This document shows, one piece after another, positions 50,701 through 61,874 of a stretch of DNA of 64,000 nucleotides. The DNA comes from Rebecca billardiae RCC1528 (taxonomy: Eukaryota > Haptophyta), in contig OZ251247.1 of assembly GCA_965240325.2 (NCBI GenBank), positions 868,001 to 932,000 of the forward strand. The letters are read 5' to 3'. Each line of letters opens with the position of its first letter. Position 1 is the first letter of the stretch. A program made the position numbers and the translations under genes. The notes below the pieces were generated by a model. That model was not told the origin of the DNA. It ran no database searches and saw nothing but the letters and a program-made list of their open reading frames with translations.

Positions 50701-51276
50701 ACAGAACCGAGTGGCCGCCACGGCTCGTCCGGGGCGACGCGAGCGCCGTCGATTCGCGCCGCGGCACCGAGCTCAGCTGCTCCCGCTGCAGCCGCCGCCG
50801 CCGTGAGACTTCACTAGTGCGACATCTCCAACGACGTGCTGCGCGAGCCGTGCACCCTGAAATGGCGGAGGGGGCCGCGCGCGCCATGCTCGCGCGTGCC
50901 TCCCAGCACAGTACAATGAGGATCTGCACGCAGTGTGCGTGTGCGACTAGTGCTGTGCGCGTGCACGCGCATGGTGCCACACGACACGCTCAATCATCAA
51001 GGACAGCCAGCCGCCGCGAGTAACGCCGCCATCGTTGCTCGGCGGCGGAGAAGTACCAGACAGACTACGTGTGTCCTCGTCTGGTTTTGATGACGATGCT
51101 GAAATAAAAGCCGCCCGGGCGCCTCATCCAAAGTGCCGGAGCCACGGGTTGAAATTGCATGATGATTTACAAGTGCGGCTGGCGATTATCTCCGCCGCCG
51201 CCGCAGGAGCCAGGGACGCAGCGATCCGGTGTGAGTGTGTGACGGTGTGAGGCCGGCCCACACGCGACGAGCGACG
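47736..51276. other. Long region without recognised gene
   Basis: No frame with a recognisable domain. Minus-strand 48939-49790 starts with a plausible MSNAFQKFRLKTPAGSAVTI but dissolves into Arg/Ala noise. Plus-strand 50309-50638 has one hydrophobic stretch (YIVVITVTLLDLVVIAA). 48829-49420 holds three diverged tandem repeats. Either may be a short unknown gene, at low confidence. Confidence 0.45.
48829..49420. repeat. Diverged tandem repeat, about three units
   Basis: GGCCCGGTGCTGCCGC.CTCG recurs at about 48947, 49178 and (changed) 49360. ACTCCTCGTCGCGAGATGCG recurs at 49013 and 49248. Spacing is about 180-235 bases. It is GC-rich with runs of GCCGCC. Confidence 0.6.
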
Positions 51277-52050
51277 ATGGCCGTCATCACCAGCGTCAGC
51301 TCGGGGGCGGTGGGCGCCGCTGCGCCCACCGCGCGCCCGCACGCGCGTGCGTGGCGGGGAACGCAGTGGCGGGGGATGCCGCGCCGGGGCAACGTCGGCC
51401 CGCGCCCGGCGCCGTGCGCCGCCTCGGCGCCCGCGCGTCGCCCTGCGGCGGCGCCGCGTGCGCGGCTGCTGCTGCTGCCGCTGCTGCTCGGCGGCGCGAC
51501 GGGCGCGGCGGCGGCTGCGGCGGCCGCAGCGCCGCCACCGACGGGCGCGGCGGGGGCGGACGCGCTGCTGCTCGACGACGTGCACGCGGGCGACTTTGTG
51601 CTCGGCGCCCCCGCCAGCCTCGCCACCGCACGGCCGCCGCCGGCCCCGTCCGCGCGCTGCCTCGCCGCGGTGGCCGCGATGCCGCGCGCGCCCGCCGCCG
51701 ACGGCGGCGGCCCCGGCGCCGGGGGCGACGGGGCGGGGCGCGCGCGCCCCGCGCCGCTGCTCCCGCCCGAGTGCGCGTGGCAGGCGGCCGCGCTGTGGGC
51801 GTTCCCCGCCTCGGGGGTGGGCTGGGTGGGCGCGCTGCTGCAGAGGGCGGCGGGCTGGGCGGTGGGGGTGGCGCCGGGCGCGGGGAGGGGCGCGGGCGCG
51901 GCGGGGCGGCAGGGCGGGCGGACGCGCGGGTGCGAGCACCGCGCGCTCGCCGTCGTCGCCGAGTCCACCGCCACGCCGCACGCGGTGCTGCGCCACTGGG
52001 CGGGCGCCAACAGGGCGCGCGCGCTCACGCACGCGGCGCCGCGCGGGCTG

Positions 52051-52086
<36 letters not shown>

Positions 52087-52704
52087 TGGGCGGAGCTGCC
52101 GCCGGTGCAGCCGCGTTCGGCGCGCAACATCCCGTGGCACGGCGCGCAGTCCGAGGCGCTCGCGCCGCACGGCACCGCGCACGCAGCCATCAGGCGAGCC
52201 GCGCGAGCGCGCCGCGCCGCCGCCGCCGCCTCAGCCGCGCCGCGCCTCGCGCTGCTTCGGCAGCTCAGCAGCGCGCGGCCGCCTGCCAACCGAGCGCGCG
52301 CGTGCCCCTCCGTCCGGACACCCACCCCCCGCGCGCCACGCGCCCCCGCAGCCGCCACCTCGCCGAGTGCAGCGCGTGGCGCCCCGCGCGCGCCCTGCTC
52401 GTGGAGCGCTGTCCGTACGCGGCGATCGGCGCGCTGCTCGGCGCACACGCACACGCGGGGGGCGGCGGCGCGGAGGGCGCGGAGGGCGGGGGGGGGCGGT
52501 GTTGAGGATGCGGCGGCGGGGGGCTCGCTCGAGCCGGTGGACGCGGAGGCGACCGCGCTCGAGCTCGCAGCCGACTACGCGGCCGCGTGGGCGAGGTGGG
52601 TGCGCACCGCCCGCTGCTATGTGCTGCTGCGCTGCTGTGTGGAAGCACTGTCTGTGGCGCGTGGCACTGTCAGCACGGGCCCGCAAAGTGTCGCCTTGCA
52701 GTGA
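51277..52704 (+). CDS. Sulfotransferase-like protein, with a probable frame break
   Basis: Exon 1 51277-52193 starts MAVITSVSSG and has a membrane/signal-anchor stretch (RLLLLPLLLGGATG). It contains WAFPASGVGWVGALLQRAAG, which resembles the sulfonate-donor (PAPS) loop 'P.SG.[ST]W...LL...TG' of sulfotransferases. It is followed by CEHRALAVVAESTATPHAVL. A GC donor at 52194 and acceptor CCCGCAG ending 52351 lead to exon 2 (HLAECSAWRPARALLVERCP then YAAIGA), like the 'LLLVR.PY.A' segment. That frame stops at 52503. A +1 shift at the G9 run (52488-52496) opens SLEPVDAEATALELAADYAA then AWARWV to 52704. Either an error or mutation in the G run, or a missed intron. A role in sulfating glycans is inferred. 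Confidence 0.5.
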
Positions 52705-52720
52705 GTTGCGCGGCCCCGCG

Positions 52721-53248
52721 TTACAAGAGCTCGGCGGCATCCGCCTTGGGCTCTGCGCGCGACGCGCCGTCCTGCCGAATCCCACCGCCACCGCCGTCCG
52801 AATCCGCCGCGCCACGCGGGCTGCCGGCGGCGCCGACGAGCGCGCAGCACAGCGCGCCGAGCAGCGCGAGCGAGCCGCCGCACAGCCGCTCGAGCCAGGT
52901 GGCGGCGAGCAGGTTGGCGGCGAAGCTGAGCGCCATGGGCAGCGCGCCGGCCCACGTCGCGGCGGTGAGCGCCGGGCTCCGCACCCCGTCGCGCAGCGCC
53001 ACGCCCTTGCTGTACACGCCCAGCGCGAGCGCGAGCATCACGGGCACGAAGAGGGCGGCGAGCACGCGCAGCGCCCACGGCGAGCGGCCCGTGCGCGGGT
53101 CGTAGTGGCGGCCGCCGTAGGTGACGCGTCCGAGGGGCACGCCGGACGCGATGGCGACCTGGAGGAGGGCCATCCGCCCGAAGATCGCCGCCGCCGCGCG
53201 CGCGCAGGCGAGCACCACCGACGGCGGCAGCGGGCACGGCGACGACAT
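52721..53248 (-). CDS. Small membrane protein, bacterial-like
   Basis: 175 residues from MSSPCPLPPSVVLACARAAA. The motif ASGVPLGRVTYGGRHYDPRT follows the first hydrophobic helix. Two further hydrophobic segments follow (VLAALFVPVMLALALGVYSK and ALPMALSFAANLLAATWLER), then a fourth Leu/Ala-rich helix and a charged tail. The pattern 'GAPWG...GG......R' and a late 'N..A....ER' recall small uncharacterised bacterial membrane proteins, so bacterial origin or an ancient shared family is possible. Its codon and base use match its neighbours. It runs tail-to-tail with the sulfotransferase-like gene and head-to-head with methyltransferase copy B. Confidence 0.6.
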   Translation of the reverse strand: MSSPCPLPPSVVLACARAAAAIFGRMALLQVAIASGVPLGRVTYGGRHYDPRTGRSPWALRVLAALFVPVMLALALGVYSKGVALRDGVRSPALTAATWAGALPMALSFAANLLAATWLERLCGGSLALLGALCCALVGAAGSPRGAADSDGGGGGIRQDGASRAEPKADAAELL

Positions 53249-53341
53249 GCCGGCGTCCGTCGGCGTCGAGCTTTGCCGCCACTGTGCGGTGCTGCCCAAA
53301 CGGAAAGGCGGTCCGTCCGGTCCGGCCGCAGCCCGATGGCA

Positions 53342-54712
53342 CGAGGGGCCGGTCGGGGCGGCGGGCCGCACGATGGGGTTCGGGCGCACCGCGCCGCCCT
53401 GGCGCTGTGCGTGCTCGCGCCGCCCGTGCTGACCGCCGAGCCGCCGCGCGCGCGCGGCGACGTCGCGGGCGTCCCGGACGTCGGCGTCACGCCCTCGCCG
53501 TGCGCGGTGCTGTGGCGCGCCGCTCGGCTCTGTCGCTGCTGCACGGCGAGCACGAGCTGCACGCGGGGGCGAAGCAGTCGTCGGTGTTCGACTTGTTCGA
53601 GCCCGAGTGGGCGTGCGAGTCGGAGGAGCGCCCCGGCGGCCCCGTCTTCCCCCAGCTCGACCCGCCCTACCTCGCGTACGGCGACGGCCCCAAGTGTGTG
53701 TGCGCCGTGGACAAGCTGCGCGCGCCCTGCCTGGTGTACAGCGTGGGCAGCGACGACGACTGGACGTTCGAGGCGGCGGTGCGCAGCCGCACGCCGTGCG
53801 AGGTGCACACGTTCAACCACACGCTCGCGCGCCGCGGGCTCAACTTCAGCGGCGCCGCCGTCGCCGCCTTCCGCCCGCTCGGGCTGAGCGACCGCGACGG
53901 CGCAGACGCGGAGGAGGCGGCGGAGGCGCGCCGGGCAGAGGCGCGCGCGGCCGCGGCGGCGGCGGCGCGGGCGGGTGGTGGTGGCGGTGGTGGTGGCAGC
54001 GGCAGCAGTGCTGCGCGGCCCGCCTCCGCCGGCGCCGCGCCCGCCGCGCCAGCGGGCGCGCGGCGCGGCCTAGAGCCCGGAGTGGCCGAGGCGGAGGGCG
54101 GGCCTATGCGCACGCTGCAGTCGATGATGCGCGCGCTCGGGCACAGCGGCCGCGTGCTCGACGTGCTCAAGGTGGACTGCGAGGGGTGCGAGTGGCGCGC
54201 GCTGCCGCCCGTGCTGCACGCCATCCGCGACGGCCGGATGCGCGTCGGCCAGCTGCTCGTGGAGCTGCACCTGCAGTGGGAGGCGGGCATCTACGGCCGC
54301 CCCAAGTACGCGCGCGCGCTGCGCAACGCGAGCGCGCTCTGGGTCGGGGCGGACGGCGCGCGGCTGCGCGCGTTCCACAAGGAGCGCAACGGCTGGGGCT
54401 GCGGCAGCTGGCGCTGCGCCGAGTACGCCTTTGTGCACGAGGCGCACGCGTGCAGGGCGTTCGTCTCCACGCACTGCCCGGGGCGCCGCGCCGAGGCGGA
54501 GGTGTGCGGCGGCGCCGGCGCCGCCGCCGCGCGCCGATCTGCTCGACGACGTGCGTCCGCCGCTACTCCGCCTGCAAGATTGCTCTGATGGGCGGCCTAG
54601 TAGCAGTGCCCCGCCGTGAGTCCGCGGCACGGCCGCGGCCGCCCTGGTAGCCGTTCCCGTGCTGAGTAGCAGTAGCTAAGTCCCGCGCGGCGCACGCGCG
54701 TCGTAACGGTCG
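53342..54712. repeat. Methyltransferase segment duplication, copy B
   Basis: Partner of 41020-42365; see there. Neighbours differ at the two sites: an RCC1 gene upstream of A and a membrane protein gene upstream of B. Confidence 0.85.
53373..54588 (+). CDS. Methyltransferase-like protein (Methyltransf_22/METTL24 type), copy B
   Basis: The methyltransferase core (about 53530-54560) is almost identical to copy A, with an added Ser in KQSSVFDLF and changes such as TFNHTL for TFDRTL and HLQWEAG for HMQWEAG. The ATG at 53373, equivalent to copy A's start, leads into a stop at 53430-53432 because of small insertions (net +4 bases against copy A). The core frame is open upstream from 53284. The true start is therefore unresolved: a missed 5' exon, or a damaged N-terminus. 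Confidence 0.6.
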
Positions 54713-54952
54713 CGTCCGTTCACGGGCCCGATCACGGGCCGCTCCGTGTGACCCGTGTGGCCGTGTCCGTGAGTAGGGTAGGGGGGCCAAAGTGGCACTG
54801 TAGCATTACTGACGGCCACGAGCGCGGGTCCTAGCGAGTGTTTAGAGCTGATTTCGGGCTGGATCATTTGCCCTCTGGAGGGGTCTGGGCCGGCCATGTA
54901 AAAAAATCAGGTGCACATACCCTGAATATGGGGCGTAACGGCTAGCATATTT

Positions 54953-55801
54953 TATTGGGATTACCGCAAGCTCCGAGCGTCTCGAGCCCTGCTAAAAGCT
55001 CACCGCGCACGACAGGACGGACGCCACCGCGAGGATCACATGCCTCGCGATCTCATCAGCTCTCAAGCCTCTGAACCTGGCCCTTATTTCCGGCGCTCTT
55101 GCGCCGGGCCAAAACAGCGATCGAGCTCCGATCGCTCCTGGGCTCGGGGCGGTAGTATCATCGCCGTGCCGACTTACCCAGATTTTGCCGCGATCAGCCA
55201 ATCGGCGATCGCACCGTCCGTCCTGTTGCCGCTCAACTTTGTACCACTGCTTCTCGTCCATGTCCGGTGCTGCTCACCTGCTTTCCTTGGACAAATCCAG
55301 TGTACCAGCATGACGCCCGCGCTGCTCCGCGCTGCTCCGCGCTGCTCCGCGCTGCTCCGCGCTGCTCCGCGCTGCTCCGCGCTGCTCCGCGCTGCTCCGC
55401 GCGCTCCGCGCTGCTCCGCGCTGCTCCGCGCTGCTCCGCGCTGCTCCGCGCTGCTCCGCGCGCCCCGCGCTGCTCCGCGCTCCCGCGCCGCTGCGCCCGC
55501 GCTGCTCCGCGCTCGCGCGTCTGCTGCCGCGCGTCTGCTGCCGCGCGCGTCCTGGACGCGCGCGCTGCCAGCCACTGCTTCGCAGCAGCTGCTGCCGCCG
55601 GCCCGCCTGATGCGGCGCCAGCCCTGACACCCCAGCGGCAACGCCATCTGCTGAGATGCGTGCCCCAGACTGTGCCAGTTCATCCGCACTGCTGCTCTGC
55701 AGCAGCTGCGCCGCCGGTCTGCCTGCTGCAGCACCGGCCCTGACTCACCGCCGGCGACGCCATCTGCTGAGATGCGCGCCCCTGGCCTCGTCAGCTCAAC
55801 A
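54953..55801. repeat. LTR (3' LTR in element orientation)
   Basis: Minus strand TGTTGAGCTGACGAGG...TAATCCCAATA. Appears identical to 61026-61874 wherever I compared. Contains about 20 tandem copies of GCTGCTCCGC (55320-55510). Confidence 0.9.
55320..55510. repeat. GCTGCTCCGC decamer array inside the LTR
   Basis: About 15-20 copies of a 10-base unit with occasional shortened units; the same array lies at about 61393-61583 in the other LTR. Confidence 0.9.
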
Positions 55802-56310
55802 CCCCCCCTCGACAGCCATAGCCGCGAGCGAGTAGCGCCGCTCATCGCGCGCGCGTCGGGTGTCGCACACCATGATGGCGTCGACGTGCCACTCAAACGT
55901 AGCAGCGTCGTCCGTCGCCTTCGTCATGATGTCGGCGTGGTACATTGACCTCACGCCACGTACTCCGCCTCCGTCGAGCTCAGCTGGGCCGTAACCTGCA
56001 GCCCGCTGCTGTGCCACGACACCGGCGATCCATTGTAGAAGACAATGATGCAGCCACCCGTCGACCTCCACCCGGATTCCCCTGGGTTGTTAGACCAAAC
56101 AGAGTCACCCAAAGTGAGCAAGTCGTCGAGCTCGTCAATCTCCGCGCGCTGGACCAACGCCTTGTCCGCGTCGGTCAGCCTCGCGCGCGCCGCTGCCTCT
56201 GGCAGCCGTATCCGCGTGCTCGCGTTCGTGCCGAATCGCTCGAGCCCGCCATCGATCGCCTCTGCGACCCGCGGCAACCCGCCCGCATCTGCGCGGCGGT
56301 CCCGCGCCAA
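55796..56310 (-). pseudogene. Copia pol C-terminus: RNase H fragment with internal deletion
   Basis: The frame 56310-55951 contains WRSTGGCIIVFYNGSPVSWH then LQVTAQLSSTEAEYVA, the Ty1/Copia RNase H signature (RST.G......G.P.SW.S..Q..... SSTEAEY.A), and then stops. One frame over, 56071-55796 gives MYHADIMTKATDDAATFEWH, equivalent to the 'N.ADI.TK.L' tail that normally follows about 70 residues later. That stretch is missing and the two parts are out of frame, so the protein is broken. The final stop (55796-55798) lies inside the 3' LTR. RT, which should precede it, is absent. Confidence 0.8.
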
Positions 56311-57077
56311 AGTTGCGCCGGTGGTATCTCATACCACCAGTGCGACTGTGCCCATGGCGCGCCCGCACCGCCCCGATCGCCGGCCTGCGGCATCGGCGGC
56401 TGTGCGCCCGTGCGCCCGCGCTGCTGCGCCCGCGCTGACCCGCGCCCGCGCTGCTGCGCCCGCGCACCTGTGCTACGCGGCGGCCCGCCAGCATCTGCTG
56501 CGGCCCCGCGCCGGGATTCCGTCGGCGGGATCCGACCCTGCCGACCCAGGCTGTGTCGCTGACGCGCCTGCTCCGCCACGCCCGCCCTGCGGCGTCGGCG
56601 TCGACGGCTGTGCGCACGCGCTGCTGCGCCCGCGCGCTGTTCCGCGCCTGCGCTGCCGCGCCCGTGCGCTGTTCCGCACCTGCGCTGCCGCGCCTGCGCG
56701 CTCCGCGCCCGCGCTGCTGCGCTCGCGCGCTGTTCCGCGCCCGCGCTGCTGCGCCCGCGCGCTGTTCCGCGCCCGCGCTGCCGCGCCCGCGCGCTGTTCC
56801 GCGTCCGCGCTGCCGCGCTCGCGCGCCGACGCCGACGCATCTGCGTCGCCGTCGTTCCTGACGTCGAACTCCGTCGCGTCGTCGTCACCGGCGTCGGCCG
56901 GCGGCTCGCCGCCGTCGCCGTCATCGTCCTGCGCCGCGCGGCGGCCCGCCAGCATCTGCTGCGGCCCCGCGCCGTGATTCCGCCGGCGGTATCTGACCCT
57001 GCCGACCCGGCTGCGTCATCGACGCGCCTGTCCCGCCACGCCCGCCCTGCGGCGTCGGCGTCGACGGCTGTGCGCCC

Positions 57078-57545
57078 GCGCTGCTGCACCCGCGCTGTCC
57101 CGCGTCCACGCTGCTGCGCCCGCGCCCCGACGTTGACGCATCTGCGTCGTCGTCGTACCCGACGTCGAACTCTGTCGCGTCGTCATTCCCGGCGTCGGCT
57201 GGCTGCTCGCCGCCGTCGCCGTCATCCGCGCCCGCGCTGCTGCACCCGCGCTGTCCCGCGTCCACGCTGCTGCGCCCGCGCCCCGACGTTGACGCATCTG
57301 CGTCGTCGTCGTACCCGACGTCGAACTCTGTCGCGTCGTCATTCCCGGCGTCGGCCGGCGGCTCGCCGCCGTCGCCGTCATCCGCGCCCGCGCTGCTGCA
57401 CCCGCGCTGTCCCGCGTCCACGCTGCTGCGCCCGCGCCCCGACGTTGACGCATCTGCGTCGTCGTCGTACCCGACGTCGAACTCTGTCGCGTCGTCATTC
57501 CCGGCGTCGGCTGGCTGCTCGCCGCCGTCGCCGTCCTCGTCCTCA
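57078..57545. repeat. 156-bp tandem repeat (3 units) in the LTR element
   Basis: CTGCTGCACCCGCGCTGTCC recurs at about 57081, 57237 and 57393. On the minus strand each unit encodes 52 residues of an acidic, low-complexity segment (GNDDATEFDVGYDDDADAST). A diverged relative is at about 56820-56940. Confidence 0.85.
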
Positions 57546-58119
57546 CCGTCGGCGTCACCGCCGACCGGACGATGTCCGCCGCTTACCGCGGCGCCGTCAC
57601 CATCACCCACGTACGCGCCACCGTCAGGTGCGCCCAGCGACGAGTGCCCCCCCTCGACCAGGTCGGTCTCGTCGATGCGTACGTCACGCAAGTGAAGAGA
57701 CGTCCGTCGTCTACACGACATACGTACCAGAGTACGTTGAAGCCACGGAGCTGCTCCGCGCGCGGCGCGCGCTGATCGCCGCCGCCGCTGCCTCCTCCGC
57801 CCTCGCAGCCAGTCGGTATCTCTCCGCCGTCTTGGCCGCCGCCACGATCCCCGCCGTCGCCACCGCCGCCTGAGCCAGGCGATGAGCTTCGTGCGTGGAC
57901 GTGTGGGTGCCGCCGCCACCACCGGGCGTACGACCACCTGGTTCGGTGCGCCCAGCGCCGCCGAGCCACTGCCGCGCGCTGCTGCGCGCACACACGCCGC
58001 ACCGGCGTCCTGCGCCGTGCGTGTGCTTCCGACGCCTCAGCGTCGGGTCCCCACCTGCCGCCGAATGATCTCGGCCCGCAGCATGGAATCGAGCTGAACC
58101 TCCCGGCGTGGGCCGAGTG

Positions 58120-58420
58120 CCATGCACTGCCCCGCCGTCACCCCGCACTCGCGCCTTGCGCGCGCGCGGATACCGCGACTCAAAGATCGCGCCAGCGCCG
58201 CCGTCTCGGCGGCACTGCCAGCTGCGCCTCGCGTCAGCTGCAGACGTAGTCTCGGCACCGCTGCGCCGCCCCGTCATGATCCCGCGCTCGCGCCTCGCGC
58301 GCGCGCGATTCCCGCGACTCAACAGTCGCGCCAGCGCCGCCATCTCGGTGGCACTGCCAGCTGCGCCTCGCGTCAGCTGCCGGCGTAGGACCAGTGCCAA
58401 GCACTGCCCGCCGCCGTAAC
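58120..58420. repeat. About 150-bp tandem repeat (2 units) in the LTR element
   Basis: CCCCGCCGTCACCCCGCACT...CGTCAGCTGCAGACG (58131-58245) is followed by a related CCCCGTCATGATCCCGCGCT...GTCAGCTGCCGGCG (58271-58385). Confidence 0.7.
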
Positions 58421-61025
58421 GGCGCTCGTGTCGCCAGATTCCACCCGGACGATTCCGATAGATCCGGGTGTGCCAACCGCCGGACCTGTGTCCAGTCCGG
58501 TCGTGCCAGCCGTGCCAGCCGGACCGCAAAACCCAGTCCAGCTGCCAGCCGCCATCCGGTGCCCTAGACCACCGGACAGGTTGATGAGCCAGCCCCTCCG
58601 AGTAGATCGCCGAGCCCGCCGTCGCCGCCGTCAGCTGCCGTGCAGCCACCCGGCGCTCGGGGTGCGTGCTCGCGCCGATCGTGCCAGTAGCGCTGCTCAG
58701 TCATCCGCCGCTGCACGCAGTAGTTCTCCTGCACCAGCTGCATCCGCTCAGATCCAATCGTGAGCTTCCGGGAGGCTGTCGTGTCGGGCTCATCACCGAC
58801 AGGTACTGTTCCTCCCAATCGACGCGAAGTTCCGCGTCCGGGCCATGCGCGGAGATGATGCCGATGATCCCTGGCATCGTAGCGCCATGCCCCATCGAGA
58901 GCGTCGCCAGTTTGCCCGCGCTCTCGGCCAGGAACCTCTGCTGCATTCCATGCGACGCCAGAGTTCCTCGTTCCGCCCATCCTGCAACCGCGGCCGCTCG
59001 TGCCCATCAGCCCAATCGATGAGAAAGGACAGTGCGGACAACTCCCTCTAGGTGGGTCCCTCCCAACTGGGGCGATATTCTGGCGCACTCAGAATGACGT
59101 CCTAGATTTTGTCTCTCACCCAGAATCGACGCTATAAATGCGTCCCATCGGGGCGGAGCAAAAGTTTCGACCTCAAAACCTACTCCGCGTGCCGTCGCGC
59201 GGCCGAGCGCGCGCGCGCCGCGCCAGTAGTGTCACATAGAAATTTTGCGAAGCGTTACTTCATGGTTATGGTGGCTAGATGGCGACATGCGATCGAAATT
59301 ACTTATTGACAACCGTTGACACCCGACCGAACCATTTTATGAAGCAAAGAGTGGGGCTCTATGCTGTGGGCTGATACCTCCAACAAACTACAGCAAGATC
59401 GAGCATATTACCCACTTCATATATAGCCACTTACCCGTATATAGTATGAGTGTTACCCACTTTATATTGACCGTGGATGCGGTTCACTATGTATTCAAAT
59501 TCGTTCCGATATGTGGGTACGTTTGTTGGGTCATCGAATAGGCGCCGAGCGACGCGGACACAGGCAACCCGGGCCGCAACCGGACTGCCTGCGAGTGGCA
59601 GTGTTTGTGGCGGGCTGCGTGCCGAGGCACACACCATCGCCCGCCACCGAGCATGCCACCGTCGTCACACGGGAGCCCTCCGCCGTCGAGGCTGGACTAT
59701 CAGCCAACGCCACCGCCGGAGCTTGCCGCGTTCGGCGGCTTCCGTGCTCGTACTCCGCGTGTGACCGGTCGTCGTATGCCCACCCGCGTGAGGCCGCCAC
59801 CAGTCCATGACTACCGCAGCTGCAGCCCATGCCGCCGACGATGCCTCCTACCATCTTCTCGCCAGGCAGCAATACGATAGGTTCACCGACGCTGCTGCTA
59901 GGCTCAGAGCACTCAGCCAGTTGGCCGGCGAGACGTCAGATGGTTGAGCTGCTGGCCTAGCCATCACGTTGCGGCTTCCGCTCGCTCAAGTACACCCAAC
60001 GTGACGACGAGAACGTGCCGGGCAATCATCAGACATGCGTCTGAGGGGTCTACTACGCCTAGCCGTAGAGTTGCTGAGTACGAGTCTTCGCAGACCACAA
60101 GCGGAACGAGTGGGACCACCCAATGGCAGGAGCAACAGCGTGGGGTGGCACCCGCGCCTGTCAACGCGACCGCGTTCTGTCAAGAATGGACCCATATCCT
60201 GCGACCACCCTCGAGCACCGCATACTATGCCCACACTCGGCATAGGGAAGGATCGCTGAGCGCCTGCTGCCGCTGTCAAAGGCCCTGCTGATCTTCCTGG
60301 CGCTGGATCGTGCACACGGATGGCAAGTCGGCGTGCTCGCCGCACATCGCGGCGGCTTCTCAGCATCCCAAGTCCTCAGTGCACCCATCCTAGGCCTGCT
60401 GGTCGATGATTGGTACCAACCCCCACCAAACACGCCCTCTCGGAAGTCGCCAATCGCTCACATGGCTCCCCGAGAGCCCGGGGCTGGCTGTCGTGCGTTC
60501 TCACGAGCAGCTTGCGCACAGCCCAAATGTCACCTTCACGGTGCGTTGAGCTGCTCAAGATGGCGGGAGCGTCAAGAGCATGCCCGTGCACGACACTGGC
60601 CCATGCCTCCCGTCGCCTGACCCGCATGTGGCAAAAACTGACCCTGCTCAAAGGCACGGGTCGAACACCCGCCGATCGATTCAAGTTGTCTGTACGCGTC
60701 TAGCCGGGCGAGAGTCAAACATGCGGGCACGTGCCAGGCGGGGGATGTGTGACCACGGATCCCATCCGTGAGCACGCGCAAAGCGCTGGAGCGCGCGATA
60801 GGTGTTGGCTGTGGTCTACCCGACACACGGCGGCTCGGTCGCGCTGGAGAGGCGCTCCGACATCGTCGGGAGCGTTCAGATCGGACCTCGGCCGGCGGCC
60901 CGGCGATTTTCCCGAGCCGCGCCCCGCGCGAAAGAAATCAGGCCAGAAAACCCGGTAAATGTTTAAAAGACCGCTGGAAAATCGCCAGGGACCCACCTAC
61001 TCCCTCCCTGGGGTTGCTGCGCGCA

Positions 61026-61874
61026 TATTGGGATTACCGCAAGCTCCGAGCGTCTCGAGCCCTGCTAAAAGCTCACCGCGCACGACAGGACGGACGCCAC
61101 CGCGAGGATCACATGCCTCGCGATCTCATCAGCTCTCAAGCCTCTGAACCTGGCCCTTATTTCCGGCGCTCTTGCGCCGGGCCAAAACAGCGATCGAGCT
61201 CCGATCGCTCCTGGGCTCGGGGCGGTAGTATCATCGCCGTGCCGACTTACCCAGATTTTGCCGCGATCAGCCAATCGGCGATCGCACCGTCCGTCCTGTT
61301 GCCGCTCAACTTTGTACCACTGCTTCTCGTCCATGTCCGGTGCTGCTCACCTGCTTTCCTTGGACAAATCCAGTGTACCAGCATGACGCCCGCGCTGCTC
61401 CGCGCTGCTCCGCGCTGCTCCGCGCTGCTCCGCGCTGCTCCGCGCTGCTCCGCGCTGCTCCGCGCTGCTCCGCGCGCTCCGCGCTGCTCCGCGCTGCTCC
61501 GCGCTGCTCCGCGCTGCTCCGCGCTGCTCCGCGCGCCCCGCGCTGCTCCGCGCTCCCGCGCCGCTGCGCCCGCGCTGCTCCGCGCTCGCGCGTCTGCTGC
61601 CGCGCGTCTGCTGCCGCGCGCGTCCTGGACGCGCGCGCTGCCAGCCACTGCTTCGCAGCAGCTGCTGCCGCCGGCCCGCCTGATGCGGCGCCAGCCCTGA
61701 CACCCCAGCGGCAACGCCATCTGCTGAGATGCGTGCCCCAGACTGTGCCAGTTCATCCGCACTGCTGCTCTGCAGCAGCTGCGCCGCCGGTCTGCCTGCT
61801 GCAGCACCGGCCCTGACTCACCGCCGGCGACGCCATCTGCTGAGATGCGCGCCCCTGGCCTCGTCAGCTCAACA
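61026..61874. repeat. LTR (5' LTR in element orientation)
   Basis: Same length (849) and apparently same sequence as 54953-55801; followed by the target copy TATTT at 61875-61879. Confidence 0.9.

Larger units (their letters stand above)
55802..61025. other. Interior of the LTR element, mostly unrecognised
   Basis: Apart from the RNase H pieces, the interior holds GC-rich low-complexity repeats (56400-58420), a possible Gag-like fragment on the minus strand near 58700-58850 (TIGSERMQLVQENYCVQRRM), and single-copy DNA of lower GC (59050-61025). A 46-codon plus-strand frame at 59807-59947 (YHLLARQQYDRFTDAAARLR) reads like real helical protein but is unassigned. Confidence 0.5.
54953..61874 (-). 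mobile_element. Copia-type LTR retrotransposon, coding strand minus, internally deleted
   Basis: Two 849-bp LTRs (54953-55801, 61026-61874) flank 5.2 kb. The 5-base target TATTT lies at 54948-54952 and 61875-61879. On the minus strand a purine tract GAGGGGGGG precedes the 3' LTR (starting TGTTGAG). The interior keeps only Copia-type RNase H pieces next to the 3' LTR; no integrase or RT core is visible. It therefore depends on other elements for mobility. The 5' end of the interior (about 60600-61025, minus) shows no clear tRNA-Met-type primer site. Confidence 0.85.

Noticed and set aside
56135-57991. Reverse transcriptase of the Copia element
   Set aside because: Frames here are low-complexity Arg/Ala/Gly/Asp repeats without a YxDD-type motif.
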